Part shown: piece by piece, positions 8,825-16,563 of the stretch
How the letters are laid out: the number at the start of each line of letters is the position of its first letter
How positions within the stretch are numbered: the first letter of the stretch is position 1
From: Mycolicibacterium stellerae
GTDB taxonomy: Bacteria > Actinomycetota > Actinomycetes > Mycobacteriales > Mycobacteriaceae
Assembly: GCF_003719305.1 (NCBI RefSeq)
Contig: NZ_RARC01000007.1
Span: 164,965 to 228,964 of the forward strand
Length of the DNA stretch: 64,000 nt
Reading direction: 5' to 3'
Program-made: the position numbers and the translations under genes
Notes under the pieces: model-generated
The model's database searches: none
Seen by the model: the letters and a program-made list of their open reading frames with translations, nothing else
What the model was told of the DNA's origin: nothing

Positions 8825-10279
8825 ATGACCGCAACACTGCCTGCGCCCGCCGCCGAGCCCACCGAGGACCGCGTCGGCGCGATCGAAGCCGCAGGCGTCG
8901 AATACCTGCCCGAAGAGGCCCGCGACTCCGGGCCGCGCAACCTGTCGGCGGTGTTTCTCGGCGCCAACCTGACCTGGACGAACGTCGTCTTCGGCGCCTT
9001 CGCGATCCTGTTCGGCCTGAGCTTCTGGCAGACCGTCGCCTCGATGGCCGTCGGCACCGCGCTCGGCACTCTGGCAGTGCTGCCCACCGCGATCATCGGG
9101 CCCCGCACCGGCACCAACATGACCGTCTCCAGCGGGGCCTTCTTCGGCATCCGCGGCCGGTTCATCGGATCCGGTCTTGCCCTGGCGATCGCCCTCGCCT
9201 TCGCAGCGGTCACGGTGTGGACCAGTGGCGACGCCCTCGTCGCCGCCGGGCACCGCCTGCTCGGCACGCCGGACAGCGACCTCGTGCACGCTGTCGCATA
9301 CGCTGCAGTCGCGGCGTTGATGGTGACCGTCGCGCTCTACGGCCACGCCACTATCGTCGCCATCCAGAAGATCGTGGTGCCCGTCGTCGGCGGATTGATG
9401 ATCCTCGGGGTATTCGCGTTCGCAGGCGGCTTCGACCCCAGCACGTCGGGCGGCGAGTACGCATTGGGCGGCTTCTGGCAGACCTGGGCGCTGTCGGCGG
9501 TGCTCTTCGCCGCCGCGCCGATCTCCTACGGGCCGACCATCGGCGACTACACCCGGCGCATCTCGTCCATCCGGTTCAGCGACAGGCAGATCTGCACGGC
9601 GTTGGGCATCGGGATGTTCATCGGGGTGCTGCTGCCCAGCCTGTTCGGCGCGTTCACCGCGCTGGCGTTCGCGAACCCGACCGACTCCTACATCGACGAC
9701 CTCGTCGCAGCGTCGCCCGCCTGGTACGTCCTGCCCATCGTGGTGATCTCGTTGTTCGGCGGCATGAGCCAGGGCGTGCTGTGCGTCTACGCCAGCGGCC
9801 TCGATCTCGAGGGGCTGGCGCCACGGATGAAGCGGACGCAGACCACGATCATCACCGCCGCCGTCGCCATCGCCCTGCTGTATGTCGGCGTGTTCGTGTT
9901 CGACGCGATCGACTCGGTGACCGCCATGACGGTGGCGCTCAATGCCGTCATCACGCCGTGGGTGGCGATCCTGGCGATCGGCGCCCTGCGCACGAAAGCC
10001 TATGACCCCGTTGACCTTCAGGCGTTCGCGGATGGCCGACGCGACGGCCGGTACTGGTTCGTCGGCGGCTGGAACATGCCTGCGGTCGTCGCATGGGTGG
10101 TCGGTGCCACGTTCGGGCTGCTGACGGTGAACACCACGCTGTATGTCGGACCGCTTGCCGATATCGCCGGCGGCGTCGACCTGAGCACGATCGGCTCGGC
10201 CGCCCTGGCGGCGTTGATTTACCTCGCCTCCCCCTCCCCCGCGAGCAGACGCAAAAGTCCCCCAATCGAGGGCATTTAG
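8825..10279 (+). CDS. NCS1-family cytosine/purine-type permease
   Basis: A 484-residue, roughly 12-TM secondary transporter. GPRNLSAVFLGANLTWTN near residue 40 and SYGPTIGDYTRR near residue 235 are typical of NCS1 permeases for nucleobases, allantoin, hydantoin or thiamine-like compounds. The frame extends upstream to 8597 only as a shadow of the TetR gene, so ATG 8825 is chosen. The C-terminal PASRRKSPPIEGI is encoded by palindrome A2, meaning the original end was replaced by repeat sequence. The divergent TetR gene probably controls it. The exact substrate is unknown. Confidence 0.9.
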   Translation: MTATLPAPAAEPTEDRVGAIEAAGVEYLPEEARDSGPRNLSAVFLGANLTWTNVVFGAFAILFGLSFWQTVASMAVGTALGTLAVLPTAIIGPRTGTNMTVSSGAFFGIRGRFIGSGLALAIALAFAAVTVWTSGDALVAAGHRLLGTPDSDLVHAVAYAAVAALMVTVALYGHATIVAIQKIVVPVVGGLMILGVFAFAGGFDPSTSGGEYALGGFWQTWALSAVLFAAAPISYGPTIGDYTRRISSIRFSDRQICTALGIGMFIGVLLPSLFGAFTALAFANPTDSYIDDLVAASPAWYVLPIVVISLFGGMSQGVLCVYASGLDLEGLAPRMKRTQTTIITAAVAIALLYVGVFVFDAIDSVTAMTVALNAVITPWVAILAIGALRTKAYDPVDLQAFADGRRDGRYWFVGGWNMPAVVAWVVGATFGLLTVNTTLYVGPLADIAGGVDLSTIGSAALAALIYLASPSPASRRKSPPIEGI

Positions 10280-10300
10280 GGGCACTTTGCGTCTGCTCGC
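10241..10300. repeat. Family A intergenic palindrome, copy A2
   Basis: Arms are GCGAGCAGACGCAAA (from 10241) and TTTGCGTCTGCTCGC (to 10300), extended inward by GTCCCC/GGGGCAC. It lies at the junction of two convergent genes: the permease stop (10277-10279) is inside it and the next gene ends at 10324. A bidirectional terminator is the simplest role. The arms are almost identical to copy A1 and to the left arm of A3. Confidence 0.92.
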
Positions 10301-10325
10301 CGGGAGAACTCTCGCCGGGAGAACT
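10296..10325. repeat. 15-bp tandem duplication next to palindrome A2
   Basis: CTCGCCGGGAGAACT occurs twice head to tail at 10296-10310 and 10311-10325. The first copy includes the outer end of the palindrome A2 right arm. The second reaches into the stop codon of the minus-strand gene ending at 10324. It mirrors the 16-bp duplication at palindrome A1. Confidence 0.9.
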
Positions 10326-11277
10326 ACGCCAACAGCGGCACGTCGGCGTTGCGGGCATCGGTGAGTATCTCGAACATCGCCCGCCGGGTAGCGACCAGCT
10401 CCCGGCGGGCACTCCCGCTGCCGGACAGTCGAATACGACAGGTCGCAAGCGCGGAGTTGTAACAGAACTTCGAGTCGCCGTCGGTATCGGTGTAGGTCAG
10501 CCCGATCACGTCGGGCGGCTCGGCGGTGATCTCGCCGTCCACCGTCACATCGTCCACGCGGGCCCCGAAGGACCAGCTGAACGGCAGGTACTCGGCGCGC
10601 GTATGGCGGGTCGCCAGCACCGAGCGCACTGCCACCTCTCGCCCGTCGTGCCGGAGCACCAGAAGCGTGGCGGCAGGCAAGGAAATGGGACCGACCGCGG
10701 CGTGCGCGGTCACGATCTCCAGGCTCGATCCGGGCGCCCCGTCGAATCCGCACACCTGACCGAATGCATAGGCGGGTGTGTGGCGGCGGCCCCAGTTGTG
10801 GTTGACGCTCCCGGTCCAGCCGTCCACCTTCAGGTGGACGTCGTCGAGTTCGACGCTGCCGTCGAACCGTGCGAGTGGATGGCGAACCATCGTCTTGGCC
10901 GTCGGGAACTTGGCCTTGTACCCGCGGTCGGTGAGTAGTTTGACCGCCGCCTCATCGCCCGGCGTGATCCGCAGGTCCCACCGCGCCGACCGGCCCGCGC
11001 CGTCCACCGACCCACGTGCCGACCGGTCGTCGATGGATGTCGCGCCGATGCGCGCGGTCCAGGTGTCGTACTGGTAGTCGGACTGGTCGATCGGAAATGG
11101 CTGCTTGAGCGCCCGATTGCCTGCCCCGTCGGGGTCGAACACCATCACCCACGAGTCGGCGACCGGCGCCCCCGACGTCGGCAGCAGCAGCGTCGAACGC
11201 AGCCATATCGCCTGCGCACGACCGGGATCATTGGCGCGGATGAATCTGCTCTCGTAGTAGGGCGGGTGCGGCTTCAC
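10324..11277 (-). CDS. Putative hydroxyneurosporene synthase/tocopherol cyclase-like (lipocalin-like) protein
   Basis: A 317-residue protein without obvious membrane segments. A central GSVNHNWGRRHTPAYAFGQV motif and the scattered W/G-rich beta pattern resemble the CrtC/AttH/tocopherol-cyclase-like superfamily, which binds or hydrates hydrophobic isoprenoids. The match is by motif appearance only. GTG 11277 is preferred because the extra 16 residues from 11325 would overlap the divergent cyclase gene. It ends in the tandem duplication beside palindrome A2 and faces the permease. A role in lipid or terpenoid modification is inferred. Confidence 0.55.
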   Translation of the reverse strand: MKPHPPYYESRFIRANDPGRAQAIWLRSTLLLPTSGAPVADSWVMVFDPDGAGNRALKQPFPIDQSDYQYDTWTARIGATSIDDRSARGSVDGAGRSARWDLRITPGDEAAVKLLTDRGYKAKFPTAKTMVRHPLARFDGSVELDDVHLKVDGWTGSVNHNWGRRHTPAYAFGQVCGFDGAPGSSLEIVTAHAAVGPISLPAATLLVLRHDGREVAVRSVLATRHTRAEYLPFSWSFGARVDDVTVDGEITAEPPDVIGLTYTDTDGDSKFCYNSALATCRIRLSGSGSARRELVATRRAMFEILTDARNADVPLLA

Positions 11278-11302
11278 AGGACCAGCATCCAATACTTGAG
11301 CG

Positions 11303-12082
11303 GTGACAAGTACGGAGATCGCCACCTACGTGCTGGCGGTCGTGGCCGCAGCCGAGGCCGTCGTGATCGTCGTGCTGGGCGTGCAGCTCAACCGCGCCCG
11401 ACGCGAGGCCGACGAACTGCGCAGCCGCGTCGACACCCGCAACGCGCTGCTGTCCGGCGGCCGGGAGGCCGTCAAGACGATGTGGCAGACGGCCAACATC
11501 ATCCGCAAGGAGGGGTTCGGCGCCGCGGTTGCCTCCTCGATCGAGGACCTCGCCGACTGGGCCGAGGTGGAGCGGCCCGACCTGGCAAGGCTGGCGCCTG
11601 ACGGCAAAGTCGCGATCCTGTTCTCCGATATCGAGGAGTCCACGGCGCTCAACGAGCGCATCGGCGACCGAGCCTGGGTCCGCCTGATCGGCAGGCACGA
11701 CAAGTTGGTCCGCCGGTATGTGAAGAGTCACTGCGGCCACGTGGTGAAGAGTCAGGGCGACGGGTTCATGATCGCCTTCGCCGAACCGGAACAGGCGGTG
11801 CGGTGCGGCATGGACGTACAACGGGCACTTCGGCGGCGCCCCAACGGGATCCGGGTGCGCATCGGCATCCATACGGGCAAGTCGGTGCGGCGGGGCGACG
11901 ACCTGTTCGGCAGGAACGTCGCGATGGCCGCGCGGGTGGCTGCGCAGGCCGACGGCGGCCAGACTCTGGTCAGCGAACCGGTTCGCGAGGCCGTCGCCTG
12001 CGATGACATCTCATTCGACGACGGCAACGATGTCGAGCTCAAGGGGTTCTCGGGCAGACACCGCCTGTATGCGGTCACCTAG
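11303..12082 (+). CDS. Membrane-anchored class III adenylate/guanylate cyclase
   Basis: A 259-residue protein. Residues 5-30 are one transmembrane helix ([19 protein letters not shown]), a linker follows, and residues about 95-259 are a class III nucleotidyl cyclase domain. [12 protein letters not shown] supplies the first metal Asp and [11 protein letters not shown] the second. RVRIGIHTG and [14 protein letters not shown] complete the core. Mycobacteria have many such single-domain cyclases that make cAMP. The start GTG lies 25 bases from the divergent gene's start. It converges with the hypothetical gene at 12079 with a 4-base overlap. Confidence 0.9.
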   Translation: MTSTEIATYVLAVVAAAEAVVIVVLGVQLNRARREADELRSRVDTRNALLSGGREAVKTMWQTANIIRKEGFGAAVASSIEDLADWAEVERPDLARLAPDGKVAILFSDIEESTALNERIGDRAWVRLIGRHDKLVRRYVKSHCGHVVKSQGDGFMIAFAEPEQAVRCGMDVQRALRRRPNGIRVRIGIHTGKSVRRGDDLFGRNVAMAARVAAQADGGQTLVSEPVREAVACDDISFDDGNDVELKGFSGRHRLYAVT

Positions 12083-12789
12083 GGCGCGGTCTGCGCCTCG
12101 ATTTCCCACGCCAGCTTCTCGCCGAGGCGAGTCAAGTCCAGCAGGCAGCACCATTCCCACATCGCGGTTTCGTCGTACCTATCGACGTAGAAGGCGCGAA
12201 TACGACTCAACGCCACCTCCAACGAGCAATTCCACGGCACCAGGCCATCTGCGTTCTTCTCGATCTGCCCGATCACCGCCAGTTCCTCTTCCACCAACTC
12301 GGCGATCAATTGCAGAGTTCGCTGCTGAACCACCTCGATCGGCACATCAGGGCTGACCTCTTTGACACGCCAGTGGATCTGACCCAGTTCGACCCAATCA
12401 ATCGTGCCGTAAAGGAGGACCTCCCGCGCAGCATCCAGCAGGGGCCAACCGAATTGCTTGACAGCGCTATCCGGCGACCTCTCCTTCTTCGTGACCGGAA
12501 CTGCGTTCGCCGCAAGTCGGCCCGCCTCGGTCAGCTGCAACCAGGTTTCCTGTGTGCCGTCGAGTAGGTCGTTGTGGGGATCCGACCGCTTCACAAACCC
12601 CGACTCGGTGCGGTCCCCCACGACCGCGAGCCCGTCGCGGAGCAACGCGCGCACCAACTCCGACGTCACCTCCCCGATGGCCTCCGGCGACCGATCGGGA
12701 TCCTCCCGATATGCGAGATTGCGCACCGCCTTCAACCCAAACAGGCCCCTCTGCGTCCGGAAAAGCACTTCATCACGTAGCCATGACAC
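12079..12789 (-). CDS. Hypothetical protein, possibly winged-helix
   Basis: About 236 residues if GTG 12789 is used; the frame is open to 12831. I do not recognise the family. Residues about 25-90 ([33 protein letters not shown]) look like a winged-helix-type fold with a beta-wing and a 'LTEAGR' turn. The second half is acidic and tryptophan-rich. No signal peptide or membrane segment is visible. It ends 4 bases inside the convergent cyclase gene. Confidence 0.7.
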   Translation of the reverse strand: MSWLRDEVLFRTQRGLFGLKAVRNLAYREDPDRSPEAIGEVTSELVRALLRDGLAVVGDRTESGFVKRSDPHNDLLDGTQETWLQLTEAGRLAANAVPVTKKERSPDSAVKQFGWPLLDAAREVLLYGTIDWVELGQIHWRVKEVSPDVPIEVVQQRTLQLIAELVEEELAVIGQIEKNADGLVPWNCSLEVALSRIRAFYVDRYDETAMWEWCCLLDLTRLGEKLAWEIEAQTAP

Positions 12790-12861
12790 GGCCCCAACGC
12801 TACCGGTGCTTGTACCGGCCCCTCGCGGCAATTCTGCGCGCTCAACACCCGCTGGCCTGCC

Positions 12862-12867
12862 TTAGAT
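12862..12867 (+). promoter_or_regulatory. -10 element of a leaderless promoter
   Basis: TTAGAT is followed by 7 bases and then ATG 12875. This is the spacing seen when the transcript begins at the start codon, as is common in mycobacteria. No Shine-Dalgarno sequence precedes the gene. Confidence 0.55.
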
Positions 12868-12874
12868 TGGGTGA

Positions 12875-13162
12875 ATGGCGTCAATCCACGTCGATCCTGC
12901 GGCGCTGCGCGACGCGGCTGCCAAAATTGACGCCGTCGCGGCAACATTCACCGGGACGGGCGCACCTTCGTTCGCCGTGAAAAGTCCGCAGTCAACGACG
13001 GCCGCTGTCAAAGCCGCCCTTGACGCTGCCGCGGAGGCCGAGCGGGCCATCGCGACCCGTTTGCGCTCGACCGGGAGTGCCATGTCCGCCAGCGGAACTG
13101 CCTTTGCCACAGCCGAACGCGCGTCCACAGCCGCCCTCGTAGCCGTACCGGACGCCCGGTAG
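12875..13162 (+). CDS. EspC-like (DUF2580-type) putative type VII secretion substrate
   Basis: A 95-residue, Ala-rich, fully helical protein with the profile of the ESX-1 secretion-associated EspC/DUF2580 family: HVDPAALRDAAAKIDAVAAT at the N-terminus and an alternating helical second half. Such proteins are usually the small partner of a larger secreted protein encoded immediately downstream. Here the next gene starts 3 bases after its stop and carries a WxG motif. A leaderless promoter is visible. The family call rests on pattern rather than a search. Confidence 0.65.
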   Translation: MASIHVDPAALRDAAAKIDAVAATFTGTGAPSFAVKSPQSTTAAVKAALDAAAEAERAIATRLRSTGSAMSASGTAFATAERASTAALVAVPDAR

Positions 13163-13164
13163 AC

Positions 13165-14151
13165 ATGGCCGCCACAACCGGCGGCGCGATGCTGCGTTTA
13201 TCGGAGATCCAGTCGTGGGACACCGAACACCTCACCGCGGCCGCGGGGTGGTGGGATGCGACCGCTTCCCGCTGGGAAGACAGGCTCTCCGAAGTCGTGC
13301 GCCACTCATACACGCCGGGCGGGAGCATCTGGGAAGGCGCCGCGGCCACCGCCGCCCAGGAACGCGCACTGGCCGATCGCACGACGGTGAGTGCCACCGC
13401 TCACCACCTTCGCGCGACGTCGGCAGCTGCGCGTGCGGGCGCCGAAGCGCTCGCATCGGCGCGCCAGCAGACACTGGCCGCGGTGAATGCGGCGCGGGCG
13501 GCTGGTTTCCACGTTGGCGACGACCTCAGCGTCTCCTACGACGACGACGGGACGCCCGCTTCTGAGGCGAAGCGCGCGCAGGCCACGTCAATGGCACGCC
13601 AGATCTGGCACAGCGCAGAACAACTCGCCGCGACGGATCATCGGGTTGCAGAACAGATCAAGAAATCGTCCGACGGTGTTCAGAGCCTTGACTTCGGGAT
13701 CGGCGGCGGTCCTCCGTTGACTCCCGTCGATGGAAAAGGACCGCACAACGCCGATGACGTCTTCAAGATTGTCGACCCGCTTCCTCCCGGTAAGCGGCCG
13801 CACGTTCGTGAGCTGCCAACGTCCGATCAAATCCGAGCGCTCTACGACTGGCTGACGCAAAACGGTGCACCAGCCGCACCGAGCACGTACAACGGCGTCG
13901 AAAGCGTTCTCGATGACGGCACGCGAATCAGCCTGCGGGAAGAAAGCCGGTCAGAGGGCACGACCGTCGACATTAATTTCGGTGACGGGCGGGCGCCCAT
14001 GAAAGTCCATCTGCCCAGAGACGGTGAAGAGCCGCAGCCCGCCCCCGAATCCGGAAACCCCGGCTTCTGGGAAACGGTCGGTGGGATCGGTGTCGCAATA
14101 CTCGGCGGAATCGGATGGGTTGGCCAACATGCTGCCCACCCATTCAGCTGA
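13165..14151 (+). CDS. Putative type VII-secreted effector, WxG-like N-terminus plus C-terminal domain
   Basis: A 328-residue protein; ATG 13189 is an alternative start giving 320 residues. Residues about 10-170 are helical with SIWEGAAA (W-x-G) near residue 53, as in WXG100-like secretion domains. A proline-rich linker about 190-215 follows (PPLTPVDGKGP). Residues about 215-290 form a compact alpha/beta module including ELPTSDQIRALYDWLTQNG, LDDGTRISLREESRSEGTTV and DINFGDG, which looks like a small enzyme or toxin domain of unknown class. The last 30 residues hold a hydrophobic helix (VGGIGVAILGGIGWVGQ). No immunity gene is evident downstream. It is operonic with the EspC-like gene. Confidence 0.7.
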   Translation: MAATTGGAMLRLSEIQSWDTEHLTAAAGWWDATASRWEDRLSEVVRHSYTPGGSIWEGAAATAAQERALADRTTVSATAHHLRATSAAARAGAEALASARQQTLAAVNAARAAGFHVGDDLSVSYDDDGTPASEAKRAQATSMARQIWHSAEQLAATDHRVAEQIKKSSDGVQSLDFGIGGGPPLTPVDGKGPHNADDVFKIVDPLPPGKRPHVRELPTSDQIRALYDWLTQNGAPAAPSTYNGVESVLDDGTRISLREESRSEGTTVDINFGDGRAPMKVHLPRDGEEPQPAPESGNPGFWETVGGIGVAILGGIGWVGQHAAHPFS

Positions 14152-14295
14152 ACGAGCCGAAACTATTGCGACGCCGAATCATCCGGGCATCCGCTGTTGC
14201 CCGCCAGCACCCACCGGCACCACGATCGGTGTAGCTGCAAGGACACCGCACGAACCGGACAGTTCAGGTACACGACCATGAGGAGTACAAGCGCG

Positions 14296-14708
14296 ATGCG
14301 CGAGCTGCTCGTCATCGATCCCGCGAAGACCGTCGCACTCACGATCTACCTACAGCGCGACTTCCTGGACCCATCGGTCGCGAGGGCACCCGCCGCCGCC
14401 CACATCGCCGAGCGGGTGGTCGCAAATATCGCGACGATGCTCCAAATGTGCCGTGAATCGGGCATTCCCGTTGTGGACTGCTATGTCAGCCGTCGCCCCC
14501 AGGAGGCGGCTCTCGGTGGACACCATGCGCCGTACTCAGCCGCGGGTTCCGCCCGATGCTCATCGAGGAGTGTGTCCGCCAGCATGCGCGGCGACGACCG
14601 TCACCAAATGGCGCTCGAACTGATGGCAGGCGGCGTGGCGGGGTGCTTACCATGGGGCAGTTGCACGAGAAACTCGCCCTCGCACACGCAGCCACCGCGA
14701 CCGCCTGA
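14296..14708 (+). pseudogene. Degenerate isochorismatase-like cysteine hydrolase
   Basis: From ATG 14296 (AGGAG about 10 bases upstream) the first 85 residues read like the start of an isochorismatase-family hydrolase: TVALTIYLQRDFLDPSVA with the conserved Asp, then a Rossmann-like helix and GIPVVDCYVSRRP. After HHAPYSAAG near 14537 the family pattern stops. In another frame a plausible tail, LTMGQLHEKLALAHAATATA, ends at TGA 14708. The catalytic Cys region is missing. A deletion plus frameshift is the simplest explanation. The original frame stays open to 14895 but has unnatural composition. Confidence 0.55.
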
Positions 14709-14715
14709 GCGGGCG

Positions 14716-14877
14716 TCAGCCCTTCTTTTCCGACTCCGCCAATCGTTCGTTCAACTTCGCCCGAATGTCTTCGGGTGTGTAGGCGTTGCGGCGCCGCTGA
14801 TCGCGTGCGACCAGCGCACCGCCGGCCACCACACCGGCGACACCGGCCAGTCCAACCCACTTCCAGATGCTGTGCAT
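14716..14877 (-). CDS. Small single-pass membrane protein
   Basis: A 53-residue protein. KWVGLAGVAGVVAGGALVA (residues about 6-24) is a glycine/alanine-rich transmembrane helix, followed by a charged tail DQRRRNAYTPEDIRAKLNER. The tail pattern 'YTPEDIRAKLxER' occurs in small actinobacterial proteins of unknown role. It is divergent from the NlpC/YiiX-like gene, with starts 27 bases apart. Confidence 0.7.
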   Translation of the reverse strand: MHSIWKWVGLAGVAGVVAGGALVARDQRRRNAYTPEDIRAKLNERLAESEKKG

Positions 14878-14892
14878 GACCGCCAGTGTGCC

Positions 14893-14898
14893 TAAGCT
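14893..14898 (+). promoter_or_regulatory. -10 element of a leaderless promoter
   Basis: TAAGCT stands 6 bases before the GTG start at 14905, with no Shine-Dalgarno sequence between. This fits leaderless initiation. Confidence 0.4.
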
Positions 14899-14904
14899 GC
14901 GGCT

Positions 14905-15600
14905 GTGGATGCGAACACGGTCACCCTCGCGCGCGCCCTCGACGAGACCCGCACCGGGGATATCTGGCTGTTCCGGGGCGATTCGAAGCCGGATCGGGCG
15001 ATCCAGACGATGACCAATGCGCCGGTCAACCACGTCGGGATGACCGTCGCGATCGACGACATGCCGCCGCTGATGTGGCACGCCGAACTCGGTGACAAGC
15101 TCCTCGATATGTGGACGGGCACCAACCACCGCGGTGTTCAGCTCAATGACGCACGGGCGGCCGTCGAACGCTGGATCAACAATTACGGCCAGCGCTGCTG
15201 GTTGCGCCAGCTCACCCCCGACGCCACCCGTGAGCAGGAGGACCAGGTGCTCCGCGTCATCGCACGCATGGACGGCACACCGTTCCCAAGCACGGCACGG
15301 CTCACCGGCCGGTGGTTTCGCGGCCGGGTTCCGACAGCGGCCGACTGGACCAGGGGTATCCCGTTCTTGGACAATAGGGTTCGCGAATCTGCTCGACGCA
15401 GGAAGGCCGAAGAACGCCAGGTCGGGTTGGAGACTGCGTACTGCGCAGAGACCGTCGCGATCACCTACGAGGAGATGGGGCTGCTGACGACCGAGAAGCA
15501 CTCCAGCTGGTTCGACCCTGGCAAGTTCTGGAGCGGCGATCTGCTGCCGCTGACAGAGGGATTCAAACTCAGCGACGAGATCGCCGTGGTACTCGGTTAA
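14905..15600 (+). CDS. Permuted NlpC/P60 (YiiX-like) papain-fold protein
   Basis: A 231-residue cytoplasmic protein. GDIWLFRGDS opens the domain, NHVGMTVAID carries the candidate catalytic His, and ETAYCAETVAITYEEMGLL near residue 190 carries the candidate catalytic Cys. The His-before-Cys order is that of the permuted YiiX/LRAT-like branch of the NlpC/P60 fold, whose members hydrolyse amide or ester bonds. No signal peptide is present, so a cell-wall role is unlikely. The substrate is unknown. Start GTG 14905 is supported by a leaderless -10 element. Confidence 0.75.
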   Translation: MDANTVTLARALDETRTGDIWLFRGDSKPDRAIQTMTNAPVNHVGMTVAIDDMPPLMWHAELGDKLLDMWTGTNHRGVQLNDARAAVERWINNYGQRCWLRQLTPDATREQEDQVLRVIARMDGTPFPSTARLTGRWFRGRVPTAADWTRGIPFLDNRVRESARRRKAEERQVGLETAYCAETVAITYEEMGLLTTEKHSSWFDPGKFWSGDLLPLTEGFKLSDEIAVVLG

Positions 15601-15619
15601 TCACTGATAGCTTCCAGGC

Positions 15620-16024
15620 ATGCGCCTGACGAATGCTTTCTTCGCCAACCACGCCGAAGTGGTCGACGACATGCTCAACGTGACCGGCGGGTGTTGGAAT
15701 TCAACGACCGTCGCCGACGGTTCGACGGCCTTTGCCACCCGTTGCGTCGTCTTCTGCGAGGTCACCCGGCAGGACCGGGGTAAGGAATTCGTCCTGCACA
15801 TCGACGCGGCAGGCCCGTCGGGTCAGGAATGGACGCCTGCACGATCCTCGACTTTCACAGTGCCCAGCAAGATCGCGTTCATGGTGACGCCGACGATCAC
15901 GCTGCCGGTCGAGCCCAACGGCGGGATGCACGTCTACACCGTCCGCCTCGAAGATCACCCGGAGCAGATCACGCTGCCGCTGCACGTTCAAGTGGTGGCC
16001 GGCAGCGCGTTCCCCAGTCACTGA
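15620..16024 (+). CDS. DUF6941-type small beta-sandwich protein
   Basis: A 134-residue protein with an all-beta pattern (ADGSTAFATRCVVFCEVT, TFTVPSKIAFMVTPTITLPV, HVYTVRLEDHPEQITLPLHV) and the N-terminal LTNAFFANHAEVVDDMLNV seen in DUF6941 proteins of actinobacteria. The function is unknown. The ATG start has GATAGCTT about 9-16 bases upstream, possibly a leaderless promoter. Confidence 0.7.
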   Translation: MRLTNAFFANHAEVVDDMLNVTGGCWNSTTVADGSTAFATRCVVFCEVTRQDRGKEFVLHIDAAGPSGQEWTPARSSTFTVPSKIAFMVTPTITLPVEPNGGMHVYTVRLEDHPEQITLPLHVQVVAGSAFPSH

Positions 16025-16056
16025 ATTGCCGAATCGAGTACCCGGCGCGTCCGCCC

Positions 16057-16557
16057 ATGCCGCTTCACTACGTGGATCCGACCAAGAAGCACGGCCACTT
16101 GTACCGGGCCATGGAGGGCTGGAGCCGTTCTCGTCCCGGGCAGTTCGTAGCGCGCCGCCTTTTCCCTCGCATCGACCCGTGGTTGTTCCGTGTGACCGGC
16201 GGTCGCTATCCGTGGATCCTCGGCACGATGTCGACCGCCCCCTTGGTCAGCACGGGCGCCAAATCGGGTCTAGGGCGTGAGCATCAACTCACCTACTTCC
16301 ACGACGGACCTGACCCGATCCTGATCGCCTCCAATTACGGCGGAACGCAGCACCCCCAGTGGTACTACAACCTCAAGGCCAATCCGCAATGCGAATTCGG
16401 CGACGAGCCCTTCATCGCAGAGGAAGTCACGGAATCCGCTGAACACGCCCGCCTGTTTGGACTGGCCGAACAGGTTTACAGCGGTTACGGCGACTACCGG
16501 GGGAAGGCGGCAGCCGTCGGGCGCACAGTTCCCGTCTTCCGGTTGATATCGCGCTAG
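16057..16557 (+). CDS. Deazaflavin (F420)-dependent nitroreductase-family protein
   Basis: A 166-residue DDN-type split-barrel protein. The conserved core includes ILGTMSTAPLVSTGAKSGLGR (residues about 47-67, cut here to its motif PLVSTGAKSG), YFHDG, LIASNYGGTQHPQWYYNLK and NPQCEF. Family members reduce quinones, nitroimidazoles or other substrates with F420H2, or are uncharacterised. ATG 16057 is the first start that precedes the conserved N-terminus; the frame upstream is a shadow of the DUF6941 gene. Confidence 0.9.
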   Translation: MPLHYVDPTKKHGHLYRAMEGWSRSRPGQFVARRLFPRIDPWLFRVTGGRYPWILGTMSTAPLVSTGAKSGLGREHQLTYFHDGPDPILIASNYGGTQHPQWYYNLKANPQCEFGDEPFIAEEVTESAEHARLFGLAEQVYSGYGDYRGKAAAVGRTVPVFRLISR

Positions 16558-16563
16558 CCGGTC

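Noticed and set aside
8801..10753. A 650-codon minus-strand open frame opposite the NCS1 permease
   Set aside because: It is antisense to a clear transporter gene, has no domain, and shows the Arg/Asp/Gly-rich composition of high-GC shadow frames.
14716..15501. A 261-codon minus-strand frame covering the NlpC/YiiX-like gene
   Set aside because: Only its last 53 codons, from ATG 14877, look like a real protein; the rest is antisense to the papain-fold gene.
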